From: Dacryopinax spathularia
Lineage: Eukaryota; Basidiomycota; Dacrymycetes; Dacrymycetales; Dacrymycetaceae
DNA length: 64,000 bases
NCBI GenBank assembly: GCA_037974965.1
Contig: JBBPFI010000003.1
Span: forward strand, 2,480,001-2,544,000
Reading direction: 5' to 3'
The notes beneath the pieces were generated by a model. The model had not been told where the DNA came from. It saw only the letters and a program-made list of their open reading frames with translations, and did not search any database. Positions 20,955 to 31,463 of this stretch are shown piece after piece (position 1 is the stretch's first letter; each line of letters begins with the position of its first letter). A program made the position numbers and the translations under genes.

Positions 20955-21597
20955 CATTACTGTATAATTCCTATGACTCACCTTATGACATGACCTTTGT
21001 ACGTTTTAGGCCTGATATTAGCAGATAGGTATGAGCAGATAATACCTTTTTTTTGGACGAACCCCAGCCCCGCCAGTTGTTGACACCAGTAAACAGTTGG
21101 GCTTCCAGATTCCAGAGATGTTTATAAGGTTGGAGGCGGCGGCGATGGAATATCCTCGTTGAGTTCTGATGCCGCCATTGAGACTGGCCATCTTCTGTTC
21201 GCCCGATTCGTGATAGCAGCAAGAACGTAACTAGCAAGGCCTTCTTGAACAGTGCAAGCCCATCGTCCTGGTAGCACTGTCGTGGCTGTTCAGCCCACGG
21301 TCCCGCCGCCCTCCAGGGCGTCGCGCTTTGAAAATCAATGCTCTGAGCTAATGGTGCCACCTTGCTTCGTGTGTCAATTCAGGTTTACAGAAGCAGCCGT
21401 GACCCAGCCGAGCAGAAAGATCGTTGCAAACGTATCGTAATATTATGCTGAACCATACTGAGGGGTAATAATGCAACAGCTTGAAGCAGGATATAATGCT
21501 ACCAAACACAGTGTGATACTACCGACAGCGAAGAGGCAATCTATGCCTTATACGACGGAGAGTGAAATCATAGAGGAAAGGTGCGGACTTTCATTCA
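20955..21597. other. Convergent 3' spacer
   Basis: AT-richer spacer between the 3' ends of amidoligase 1 and the SH3-TBC gene. Nothing further seen. Confidence 0.5.
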
Positions 21598-24500
21598 TTA
21601 TGAGACGGACGCGAGCGTCTTCTTAGTTGTGTCGTGTATATTGAGAATAGTAGGCGCCTTGATGATATCCCTGTTGACGATCTGGGGCCTTTGTGGGGTA
21701 TTGTTCAGCTTCAGCTGTGCTTCAATCTTTGGGCGAAGGCGTCTGAGGTCGTCGTCCCGCATGCGCATGGATGCTACACGGTTGATAAAGGATTCGGGAT
21801 CGGGATCGAAGATGTTGGCGGGAGGACGGGTTAGGAAGGAGAGAGGCGAAACAGGGAAAGTTGGAGACGTCGTGAGGTGGCGCTTAGCGGATTGCAGTAT
21901 AACGAGGCCGGTGCGAAACAGGAATGAGGCCCCTTCGAGTAGGTATATGTCCCAGACACGAAGAAGATGGGCCGGAGGAAGGACGCTGCAGAAGACGGAC
22001 GCGAACCTGGAAGGCGGTCAGAGGATTGACGCGGAAATGGATTGAAATAGCATACCAAGCTTTGCAAAGGAGGTTAGATGAGACTCCACATTGCTCGAAG
22101 AGCAGCTTGGCAAGCGAAGGATCCATCCACTCCACAGCCTTGGCGAAGAGTTGACCATCAACATCGAGCTGGATCGGATTCAAGGCAAAGTACAGCCTGA
22201 TTTGCTTGTCCATCACGGCGACGAAAGTCCAGAAAGCCTCCTCTTCCGGGGAGAGAGAAAGGATGTTTCCTGCCACCATGGCTAGCTCCCGATCATACTG
22301 CACATCAGGGACCATAGACAGGTAGGCCTGCAGGAGCTTGACGAGCGAGCCATGTGGATCTCGCAGATGTGGCTGATCTGGGAAGAGCCTTTCCAGATCT
22401 TTGACCATCAACGCTGTTCTTTCGCCTCCTCGACTGGCAAGTTTGTCGAATAGTCCAGGAAGCATCCTCGCGTTTGCGTCCGTCAGATAAGCCCAGACCT
22501 TTCCACGAACACTATTCGGGATCCCTTCCCACACCAGCTTTTTCACTTTTTTCTGCTTCCTGGCGCCTTGTGGCTTGAGAGTTTGCATGAGCGTGACCCA
22601 GCGGTATTCGAGGTTGCGATGAGCCTCGATCTGGGCTGGAGTTTGCAGGGGCACATCCGGCTGCGGAGGTTGCCAAACTGGGACAGTTGGTGCGATAGAT
22701 GGAGCAGGAATCGACGCTACAATGGATGCGGAGCTAGTGGGCGAGTCGAAGACGCCTTCGACAGATCCTTCATCACTCTTGACACCGATGGGCTTGACCA
22801 TTTCGAACTCAGCGTCTTCAACTTGAAGTACCAAGTGGTTCCGATCCTCAACGGACATGTGACCGAAGCTCCCCGTACCTGAAAAGGCAGGGCTTTCAGG
22901 ACGCATCTCTTTCTTGACTTTCAGAGCATTCATCGATAGCTTTGATCGAAGCGACACGGACCGAGCGTGCATGGTTGGTGGTGATGGTGTCGGAACTACG
23001 GACGAAGGATTCGAGTCTGACATGATGCTCAGTGCAGGGCGATTCTTATTCAGGTTGTCGTGATCTTCCCTCAGTGGCGTCACTGGAGCGCTAGCTGCCT
23101 CACGTTTGGCAAATGGAGCGGGTCTTTCCAGCACTTGGCCGTCTTCGTCCGAGGTAGCTGACTGAGCCAGCGGGCTGGTGGGCAGAGGTGAACGCACGGA
23201 AGCGGGGACCCCAGTAAAGGGAGGCGGACGTATTCTGAGCGGTGATGATACAGACTTCTCCACCGCAGGTCGGGCCCGGAGGTCCCTCTCATCTTCTGTG
23301 CGGTACAGCTCCGGGGTGCGCTCTTCCACCGGACTATCAGTCGGCTCCGATGACTGACCCCTGAAAGGGGTGCTGAAGTCCGAGAAAGACTGGGAGCGCG
23401 GTCGCCCCCTGCGAGCGGGCGTTTGCTCCGGATATGCTGCGCCTGCCTCTGGTTGAGTAGCAGATCGCGACTGGGGAGTACGGGGTACGGCCCCAACGGG
23501 TGCTGCTGAGCTTATGTAAGGCCGCTGGCTGGGAACCAAGGCGCCAGATGCTGATAGCTCGAAGGCGATCGGCACCGGTCCCTGAGCACTGAGCAAGTCC
23601 TGCGACATATGGCCGCGGAATGTCGGCGTTCCAGGTGAGTCATGGTGGGCCTTACGAGCGAGATCCAAGGTAGAGTGCAAGGAATGCAGCGGGGACGACG
23701 GCGAAGGTGCAGCCTGCTGCATCTGCCCGAAGTGTAGAGGTCCGCTGGGTGTCGTGGGAGCACTGTAAATCGGATGTGGCGCCGCAAGGGTTGCCATTGG
23801 CTGCAAAGGGGCGGTGGTGGGTTGAGGAACCGAGGAAAGTGGCGTGTTGGGCATACTCGTCACGGGCCGAGGAGCAGCCAGGTACGCTGGATGCAACGGT
23901 CCTTGCGACATAGCCTGGGGAGGGGGCACAGGTGCGGACGCATGGCTGGGTCGTACAGGAGCAGGTGGGGGAGGTGCAAAGACAACGACCTCGTCTTCCT
24001 GCTCGTCCTTCTTGTCACTTGCATCCTCCTGCTCCGGTGTAAGGTTCACCACGACTAGCCTTGGCTTCGGCGCGACTGCGGCAGGAGCCGGAGTGGATGC
24101 AGTCATGACGGGTTCTTCGACAGGAGTAGGCGTAGAAGGGGTACCAGAACGCTGAGCCTCCATACGGGCACGAATAGCACTGGCCATGTTGGCTGGACTA
24201 AGGCGGCTAGAGGTCGAGCCTGTGGGGCTTAGCGGACTTGGCGAGAGCGTACGGCTCGTGCTGGATGAAAGGGGCAGGGTGGAGCTTCGTGCTTGCTGAC
24301 ACGGGTGAGGGGAAAGGCCAGAGAATCCGGGAGAGAACGGTGAATGAAGCGGTTGTACGTGTGTGCTTGAGAGGCCAGCGGAGCGAGGGGAGAGACCGCC
24401 TGATGAGCCTGACCCGGCCGGAGAAAGTAAAGACGAACGCGATGCGGGTGAAGGGAGGGCAGAGAGCGTGACAGAACGGCGGACAGGTGCAGGACGCGGA

Positions 24501-27329
24501 GTCGGGCCATCAGGTTGTGTGACCGTCGCGGTCGAAGTAACGGTAGAAGTGAACGAAGAGGCAGAGCGTGCCGACGCGGGCATACCCTCGAAAGGCGAAG
24601 CATTGGGCTGAGCGATCTCAGCGACAGCAGCTCGCGGAGCGCCATCGCTGACTGATCGTGGCACAGGTGGACGCACAGGGTGCGAAACCTCGATCTCGAC
24701 TGGCGGGAGGAGGTTCGTCATCCCTCGTCTGCGCTGCGCAAGACTGGCCGTGGGGGGAGAAGCGAGGATAGGCACCTGGCGCTGATCCTTGCTCTTCCTC
24801 TGCTCCACCTTTTCCTCCGCCTTCTCTTCTGGCTGCACCGCTTCCGCTGCAATCTGGACCTGAGCACGAGTAGGTCGAAGTGTGTCGTCCGCGTCTTCTG
24901 GCGCATTCGGAGTATCTGCCGCTCCCTCTGGGAGGTGGAAATCGAAGTAACCCCTTGGCCGCTCGTGCCCTTGACCCGGCTCGGCAGCAGGGCTTCGCTG
25001 ACTCCGCAAGCTGATGGCTGGACTGCCCATACCCAGCTCGTATGCTTCGTACAGGTCGGCAGGTGAGAAACTCGCTTGCGTGCTCGTACTAGCACGAGTA
25101 ACCAGCGGTGGCCGAACGGCAAAGACAGATCCAGCAGATGGGCCAGCGAAGGAAGAAAGAACAGCTGCGCGCGACAGCGAGCTGGCTCTTGAGGACCGTG
25201 CGGACGAGCGAGAAGACCGCTGTTTTTGCCCTGCCGCCGAACTGCCCCACGACCCTTCCCTCGGCTGAATTTCCTTGCTCGCCCTCCCCTCACTTGACCT
25301 CCCAGACCCCGGCCGGCTGCGTGGCGGAGTCCCAGGACCACTCCGTCTCGACTCCCTCGAAACGACCCTCGCAGCACCGCCATACACCTCCAACTCGTCC
25401 GTATCGTCCTGATCAGCCGAAACGTCCGCCTCATCTCCCTCCCCATCGTCCGTTCCCGAGTCTGGCTCGTCCATTGCTGCCTGTCGCAGGCGTCGCCGGG
25501 AGTGGGAGTGGAGGGAAGCGAGCTCAGACTCGGATTCGCTCATCTCCCCCGTTTGGAGCAGGGTGAGACCGATGCCGAACTCGCCGTCGCTCGCGGGGTG
25601 GTCGTGCTCGTGTTCGTTGTCGGAGTCTGGAGGTGGTGATTGGGGCATGCTGAGACGTTGTTCTTCGCTCGTCTCTGACCTATCATCTACTACTCCTCCC
25701 GGGGCAGCGGGCTGAGCAACTGCAGTAGGCTCAGCCTCCTCTTTCCGGCCTGCAGCGGGCATAGGTCGCCCACCAACAGGCCTCACGCTCCCCATCCTCC
25801 CCAGACCACTGCCAGTCCCAGCACTCATATCCCGAGGCAGCGGGGTACTCCCATCCTCAACATCACCAGCACCATGGAACCCCGTCTGGGCTAAAGGCGT
25901 CCGCTCCTCGGGCGTGTCCTCTCTCCCTAGAAGGGAAGGAGGAACGAGGGCGTCTTGCCCTTCTTGCCCCGGTTGATCGGCCGTGTGAGGCGGGAACGTA
26001 GCAGAGAGAGGGGAGAGGACGGTAGGCGATAATGCTGTTGGCGAGAGAACGCCAGGGGAGAGGATCCCCGCCTCCCCCGGACCGACGAGTGGCGAGCCCC
26101 AAATACCCGTTCGGCGCGCTCGTTTTCTCTCCTGTTCTCCATCTGCTGCTGCTGGACTGGCCAGAGGCGAGTCCTCGGATAGTGATAATGTCGGTGCTGG
26201 TTTGGCGGCTGAGCCTGGAAGCCCGAGTCCGAGACCTTGGATCGATGATTCGCCTTCTCGTTCTGGACTGCTAAGTCGGCTTAGCGTCGTTCCCGGTGTT
26301 GAGAGCGTGTGCGAGAGGTTATTCGAGCTTGCGCTTGTTGTAGGCGGAGGAGTAGAGGAAAAGGAGTACGTTCTTGTCGTGCTTGCCGATGTTGACGCAA
26401 CGGGGGAAGGACGCACGAGAGGTGGGCTGGGCGTAGCGTGTGATGCGGATTGGGACGGAAGAGGAGATGGAGTCGATTGGGAGGGCTCAGAGGCCGATCT
26501 GACCGGCGAGGGCGTAGGGTGAGGCTGAGAGTTTGGCCGGATCGGTGTTGGCCGGATGGGTGATGGCGTGGGTTGGAGTGTTGACCTGCTCGGGGATGGT
26601 GTTGGTCTGCTCTGGGAATGAGGCTGCGAGTTCCTTCGTGCTGGACTGGATTGTGCCCGCTGTGGTTGATGGGAGGAATGCGAATGCAGCGAGAGTGCTG
26701 GTGAGGGTGAGGGCGAGCGGCCTCGTGCGGAAGGAGTCGAAACAGGTAACGACCGCCTGCTCTCCGGCGTCCCCCTCCTCACACTGGGGAAAGCCGGCAA
26801 TGCCTCCCTCTGCGGGCTGGGGCTCAACGGCAATCCCGGCGAAGGCGAGCTCGGCACCGGCGGCGGGGTCGTCCCGTACCCTGATCTCCCCGAAGTTGAG
26901 GGGGTTCGAGCCATCGTTAGAGCGGGCGTTGAGGGCGTTGGAGGTGCTGGTCGGGGTTGGGAAGTGGACCGGCGGGCGAAGACTGCTTTCTTTAGTTTTC
27001 CGTGGAGGGAGATGTCGGATATGTGAAATTGGCCTACGACGCCTTCGCAGTATCCCTGTCTGGGCGTCAGCATCCTAGTACATCATATCACCCTTGAAGA
27101 AAGGAGACGGCGTCTCCCTTGGAGGGAGGAAGGAAAGCAGACAGAGGGGACGCACCAAGAACCTCCCTTCTTCCGCCTCTCTTAAGCTCATCAGAACGAC
27201 GATCTCGTCCCCTTGCATGAACATGAGATCCTCAGGTCCTTGGGCGACACAGTCCCGTATTGCCGTGCCCCGGCCAATACCGCCTTTATAGGCGAACCGG
27301 GTCCAGCGGGCGAGTTGGGCGGCGTCCAT
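21598..27329 (-). CDS. SH3 + TBC (Rab-GAP) domain protein, 1,860 residues
   Basis: Three exons: 27329-27156, 27055-22056, 22006-21598, all in frame. An SH3 fold spans residues about 10-75 across the first intron (GPEDLMFMQGDEIVVLM ... GYCEGVVGQFHISDI). About 1,450 residues of Ser/Pro-rich disordered linker follow, with many SPxx and SxxR sites. A TBC domain occupies about 1535-1790 (GIPNSVRGKVWAYL; VKDLERLFPD; AFWTFVAVMD; AVEWMDPSLAKLLFEQ; VWDIYLLEGASFLFRTGL). TBC proteins speed GTP hydrolysis by Rab GTPases. The Arg-finger motif (DLER) is kept, but the usual YCQG glutamine finger is YDRE here, so ordinary dual-finger catalysis looks impaired. It resembles fungal SH3-TBC proteins tied to polarity and septation; that role is inferred. 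Confidence 0.9.
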
Positions 27330-28210
27330 CGTCGGCGTATGAAGTTGGATGGGTTCGGTTCGGTGGGAGATGATGAGGGCAATTGGCGGAGTTATGGATG
27401 TGAAGAGGCCGGGTCAAGTGAGGAGCGGAGAAGAGGAAAGGAAAAGGCGGTTAAGGTAGAATGAGCCAGAGTTGATATCTCGTTGGTCGACGTAGGCGAA
27501 TTCAGTCGGATGCTTATAGTCGAGACTCGAGCAACCTCGCGCAAGTACTTGAATGGTGCGCCAGTCGATCCAACGGTCCGGCCTTAAATAAGAGTCAAGC
27601 GCGTTCGAGCAGCGCAGACGATATACGTGTCCCTCTCTCTCTCAAGGGCACACGCACAAGCCCCGTCCGGTCCGGTCACACGAGGCCCTCCTCTCCGTCT
27701 CCGTCTCCTTCCTAGCGCCGATCGTACTACGATGCCCGCGATGCCAATGATGGCAGATGGCGCTGATAGAGCCCACCCTCCTCGTGCGTGCGAGATGTTC
27801 CGAGGCGGGTCGGAGGGGTACGAATTGGGCGGACGGGGCGATGGGGGTTGCTGGGGATGGAATGTCCTGGGTCTTGGACTTGAGGGGGGTGCGGTATACG
27901 CGTGCTGGGGTGCGTTTGAGGGTGGGTGCTGGGTGCGGACGATATGGTTGGCTGGCCTTGCTTGCGGGGGTGCGGGCGTAAGGAGGGCTAGGGCGGGTGA
28001 CTTGCCAGTCGTGGGTTGCGGTGTGTGTGATAGTGGAGTAGCGCGCGATGATGACTTGACTTGACGGCGTGCGAAAGGAAAAGCCGACCTCGTCAGGCCA
28101 AAATCGACTCGAGCTCCGTAACCAGCGACTCGTGCAGAAGCCCTTCAAAATCCCGCTCCTCGCTCTCTATTGCCCCAGAACAGCGGATGCTCGCCTTGCA
28201 GTTTTCGCTC
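27330..28210. other. Upstream region of the SH3-TBC gene
   Basis: Promoter and leader region. A minus-strand frame (about 28150-27642) and a plus-strand frame (27731-28064) overlap. Neither has a family motif, and the minus frame lacks an ATG. I do not call a gene. Confidence 0.4.
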
Positions 28211-28263
28211 GACGACGACGACGACAGCCGACGACGACGACGCTGATGATGATGATGATGGAG
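28211..28263. repeat. GAC/GAT trinucleotide microsatellite
   Basis: About ten GAC units with two interruptions followed by about six GAT units. The tract is noncoding as far as can be seen and probably length-variable. Confidence 0.8.
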
Positions 28264-29486
28264 GAGGAAAGACGATTAACGGCGCTTCCTGCTTCTGTCC
28301 GCGCTCCGCGAGTTTTTGCTCGGCGGTCTGCGAGTGCTTCTGCCGGCCCGTGTAACGTGCGCGATGCCGGCGGCTTCTTCGGTGCTTCCCTCAGCGTGCC
28401 CGTGCGGTTGCTATGTTCAGGCACGCACTTTGCTTGCTCGCTGGCTTGCCTCTGTATTGACCACTGCGACGACGAGCTGGAATGCGGGGTCGAGGATTGT
28501 GAGTAGTGGTGTACGAGAAAAGTGGTGAGCGGTGAGTGGAAGGGCGGTCGGGGATGCCGTGAGCGGTGGTGTCAAAGCAGCAGCCTCCGCCCTCCGAGTG
28601 CGCTGATGCGTCCGAACCGACGACGGTGGTGGCTGCTACCGTACCGTCGAACGCGACGCGTCTCTCTGCGCTTCTGCTCTCTCAGAACTAATCAGAAGCC
28701 AAAAACTGACCCAAAGTGGTCAAGTGGCGTGCTGCTGTGGCTATTTCGCGGGATTAAGGTTAACCAGCGTCTGACTGTTACATACATACATTAAGTTATC
28801 GAGTTATTACTGCTCCCGCGCCAGCCAATCCGATGCGCTCCCTCCGATCCCCATTCTGTTTCTTCTCCCGTTAATCGGGCGCGTTGGGAGTCGAGCGAGC
28901 TTATTTTTCACGCGTGCCAGCGCACGCTACCGGACATGACATGACGCGCCACGTGTAGCGATGTACATTACACTCCCACGCGGCGCGTGCCTGGTTCTGT
29001 CCAAGGCCGACATTCGAAGGATCCGATAGAACATTGGAAGATAGGTGGTTGTCTTGTAACTATGTAGAATGGGTTCGTGTCTGGCCCACGGTCAGTGGAG
29101 GTACGTAATTGGGCCTTCTTTGATAGCGTGGGATTCTATAGTATTCGACGTTGCGAGGTTCCTGGCGGTGTCAGGGGTGGAAGGTGGTGAGCCGCCTTCG
29201 TTCTTATACTGCTGTCCCAATGCTCAACGTAGGAGTCTTGGAGCGGAGAGTGGAACTACAGTACGTTACGTCTCGGGTTCAACCGGACATCATCCTGGTC
29301 AACGAGGGGATGTCATGTCAAGAAGGTGTCATTACAGTTACAACATGTACAGCTGAGCGCGCGCGCGAAGAGGTTACAGATGTGGTAATGTACAATGTAT
29401 ATGAAGAAAAGACAACGGACAAGATTGTACGAGACTTGTGGCAAGACCCATGCATAACCAGTACTGTAAAATCATCCCGGCCCAGC
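28264..29486. other. Intergenic stretch, no recognised gene
   Basis: Mixed sequence with short open frames only. The right end is the 3' flank of amidoligase 2. Nothing recognised. Confidence 0.4.
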
Positions 29487-30407
29487 TCAAGCAAACGACT
29501 CCGTCCGCTTCGCCAGCCTAACCAAATCAAACACCTTAATCCCACTCAAACACAACTCCAACAAGCTCCCCTCCTCCGCCCTCAGCGCCAGCCTCACAAG
29601 CGCCAAAAGCGTCTCCGCCCACCCGGCCACCTCCCGCGGATCCACCGTCCCGCAGTGCTGGCGAAACTCGACCGTGCCGTGCAGCATCACAGCGGCAAAG
29701 TTGACCTTGTAGTTCCTGGAGAACGGGTGCTGGGAATAAGGACAGGGCTGGACGAGCTTGCACAGTTCCCAGGTATCCTTGCACGCCAGGATGCGCCGGC
29801 CGACGTCCCGGTCGGAGAGGTCGGCAAGATGGGCCGAATGACGCATCGAGCGGAGGTAGGTGTCGGTGTGCTGACTCCATTTCCGTCTGTGTGCGGGGTG
29901 GAGGTAGTCGAGTCTGTCTTCGAGGAGGACGAAGAAGAGGACAAGCTTTCGCAGGTCGGCGAAGGCCCATGGTATGTCGAGGCTGGTGCCGATATGGACG
30001 TGCAGGGCGGTACTGTAGTTCGTGCTGAGCTCTACTTCCTGCTGGACTGTGTTGAGCACGTCGGCCAGAACGGCCTTCCATTGAGGTCTCTGTGGCGCTG
30101 TCTCGCCCCGTGAGGCAGAAGAAGGAGGGACATCCACAAAGGGCGGACTGATGATCTCCACCCCTGTCCACCCATCCCCAGGCCTAAGACTCGCATCACT
30201 CTCCAACCTCCACGCGCCCCTACGGAAGGCTTGCCCCGCCGAAAGAGCGCGCAGCATGTGCGTGCCAGAAGGGAAGTCGGTATCGGTTAGGCAGCGCTGG
30301 TGCGAGACGGAGTTGATGAGGCGCTTGATGGTGTGGTAGATGGAGGTGTCGCCGGGGGCGAGACATTCGAGTTCGAAGCCGAGGGTGAGGTAGCGCGGCC
30401 CGGGCAT
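29487..30407 (-). CDS. Putative amidoligase (Amidoligase_2 family), copy 2
   Basis: Single exon, 306 residues, ATG at 30407. It shares the same landmarks and order as copy 1: YLTLGFELECLAP, GVEIISPPFVDVP, TALHVHIGTS, YKVNFAAV, and TVEFRQHCGTVDPREVAGW. Overall similarity to copy 1 is clear but distant, and the insertion patterns differ (for example, a shorter N-terminus and a different loop after SPPFVDVP), so the duplication is old. The ligand residues look intact. The predicted activity is ATP-dependent amide ligation of an unknown peptide or small molecule. It lies in the opposite orientation to copy 1, with the SH3-TBC gene between them. Confidence 0.8.
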   Translation of the reverse strand: MPGPRYLTLGFELECLAPGDTSIYHTIKRLINSVSHQRCLTDTDFPSGTHMLRALSAGQAFRRGAWRLESDASLRPGDGWTGVEIISPPFVDVPPSSASRGETAPQRPQWKAVLADVLNTVQQEVELSTNYSTALHVHIGTSLDIPWAFADLRKLVLFFVLLEDRLDYLHPAHRRKWSQHTDTYLRSMRHSAHLADLSDRDVGRRILACKDTWELCKLVQPCPYSQHPFSRNYKVNFAAVMLHGTVEFRQHCGTVDPREVAGWAETLLALVRLALRAEEGSLLELCLSGIKVFDLVRLAKRTESFA

Positions 30408-31463
30408 CGGTTTTCGAAGATAAGAGAAGGGGAATATCCAGGGAGAAGAGAGGGGAAGGGGGAGACATCAGGCTTATGAGGAGACTGAGGTAGGGAGGAA
30501 CACGTATACGTGTTCTATACAGTTGATCCAGCCAGTCGGAGGATGCCAGGGTGCGTGCTGGTCCGCATATCTCCGGGCATAGAGGGGGCAAGTACGATGA
30601 GCCAAGAAGCAACTATGTGAGTCATGGAGCTTTCCCTAGTCACGAACAATTCCCAGTAGCCAGTTTAGCAGGATATGCATTCTTGACTGTTCCCCACCAC
30701 TGGAAACACCGTGTCTGGTTCGGCCTGAGAAGCTAAAGTTGAAGGCCAACTCCTCAATCGCCGCAGGGTTGCCTTCCAGAGCTCAGGCATGATAACGCTA
30801 CTTCTTGTCTTGCTATCAGTTCGGTGCGAGGTCAATATGATCCAGGAACAATCATCAGTATCAGCAGCAGTAGCAGATCCAGAGCGAATAGGAAGAAAGA
30901 AACCAAGAGCAAAGAAACAGAAGCATATCAGCGTATGTAGCAAACAGAGTTCTGGCGCCGCTCCCGATAGATAACCCAAAGCGGCAAAAGCTCCCGCGCC
31001 AGCTACGCGTTCCTTCGTCATCGGTCCCTGCTTTTGCTTCGCGACCCTCTATCGGAGAAAAAGCGCCGGAGGCGAAGACAGCAGCATTTTGGTCGTCTGC
31101 GTACCGTCCCAAAACTAGGCAACAGCATTCTTGACAACGCTGATCCTGGTCCTCCTACTATCATCTCTTGCTACCTGCGAGTCTGTCGAGAAAGCAGAAA
31201 AACCAGAAGGGAAGATTTCGAGACGAGGTTCAGGAACTTGCGAGCCCGCAACCGTCACCCGACCCCAAGTTGCCAAGCTGAAGCGCGCTCTCGTCCGTTG
31301 CCAGCGCGCCCTGACGCACCCGCCGGCGCTCTTCCCTCCTCCCATCATAGTGGACTATACCAAACGAGGGAGCGGCAAGCGGACTCGACGAGAGTTCGAA
31401 CTGCCTGCGGAGAGGTGCGCTGTCCTACCTTTCACTGTCCAGAATTGTGCTGACGAGGAGTGG
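30408..31463. other. Intergenic stretch between amidoligase 2 and RNase Z
   Basis: Holds the divergent promoter regions of the two genes. No gene recognised. Open frames near 31130-31450 continue in frame with RNase Z on the plus strand in part, but have no conserved start. Confidence 0.4.

Noticed and set aside
27642-28148. Long minus-strand frame upstream of the SH3-TBC gene
   Set aside because: Lacks an ATG, competes with other frames, Pro/Arg-rich content typical of noncoding GC-rich DNA.
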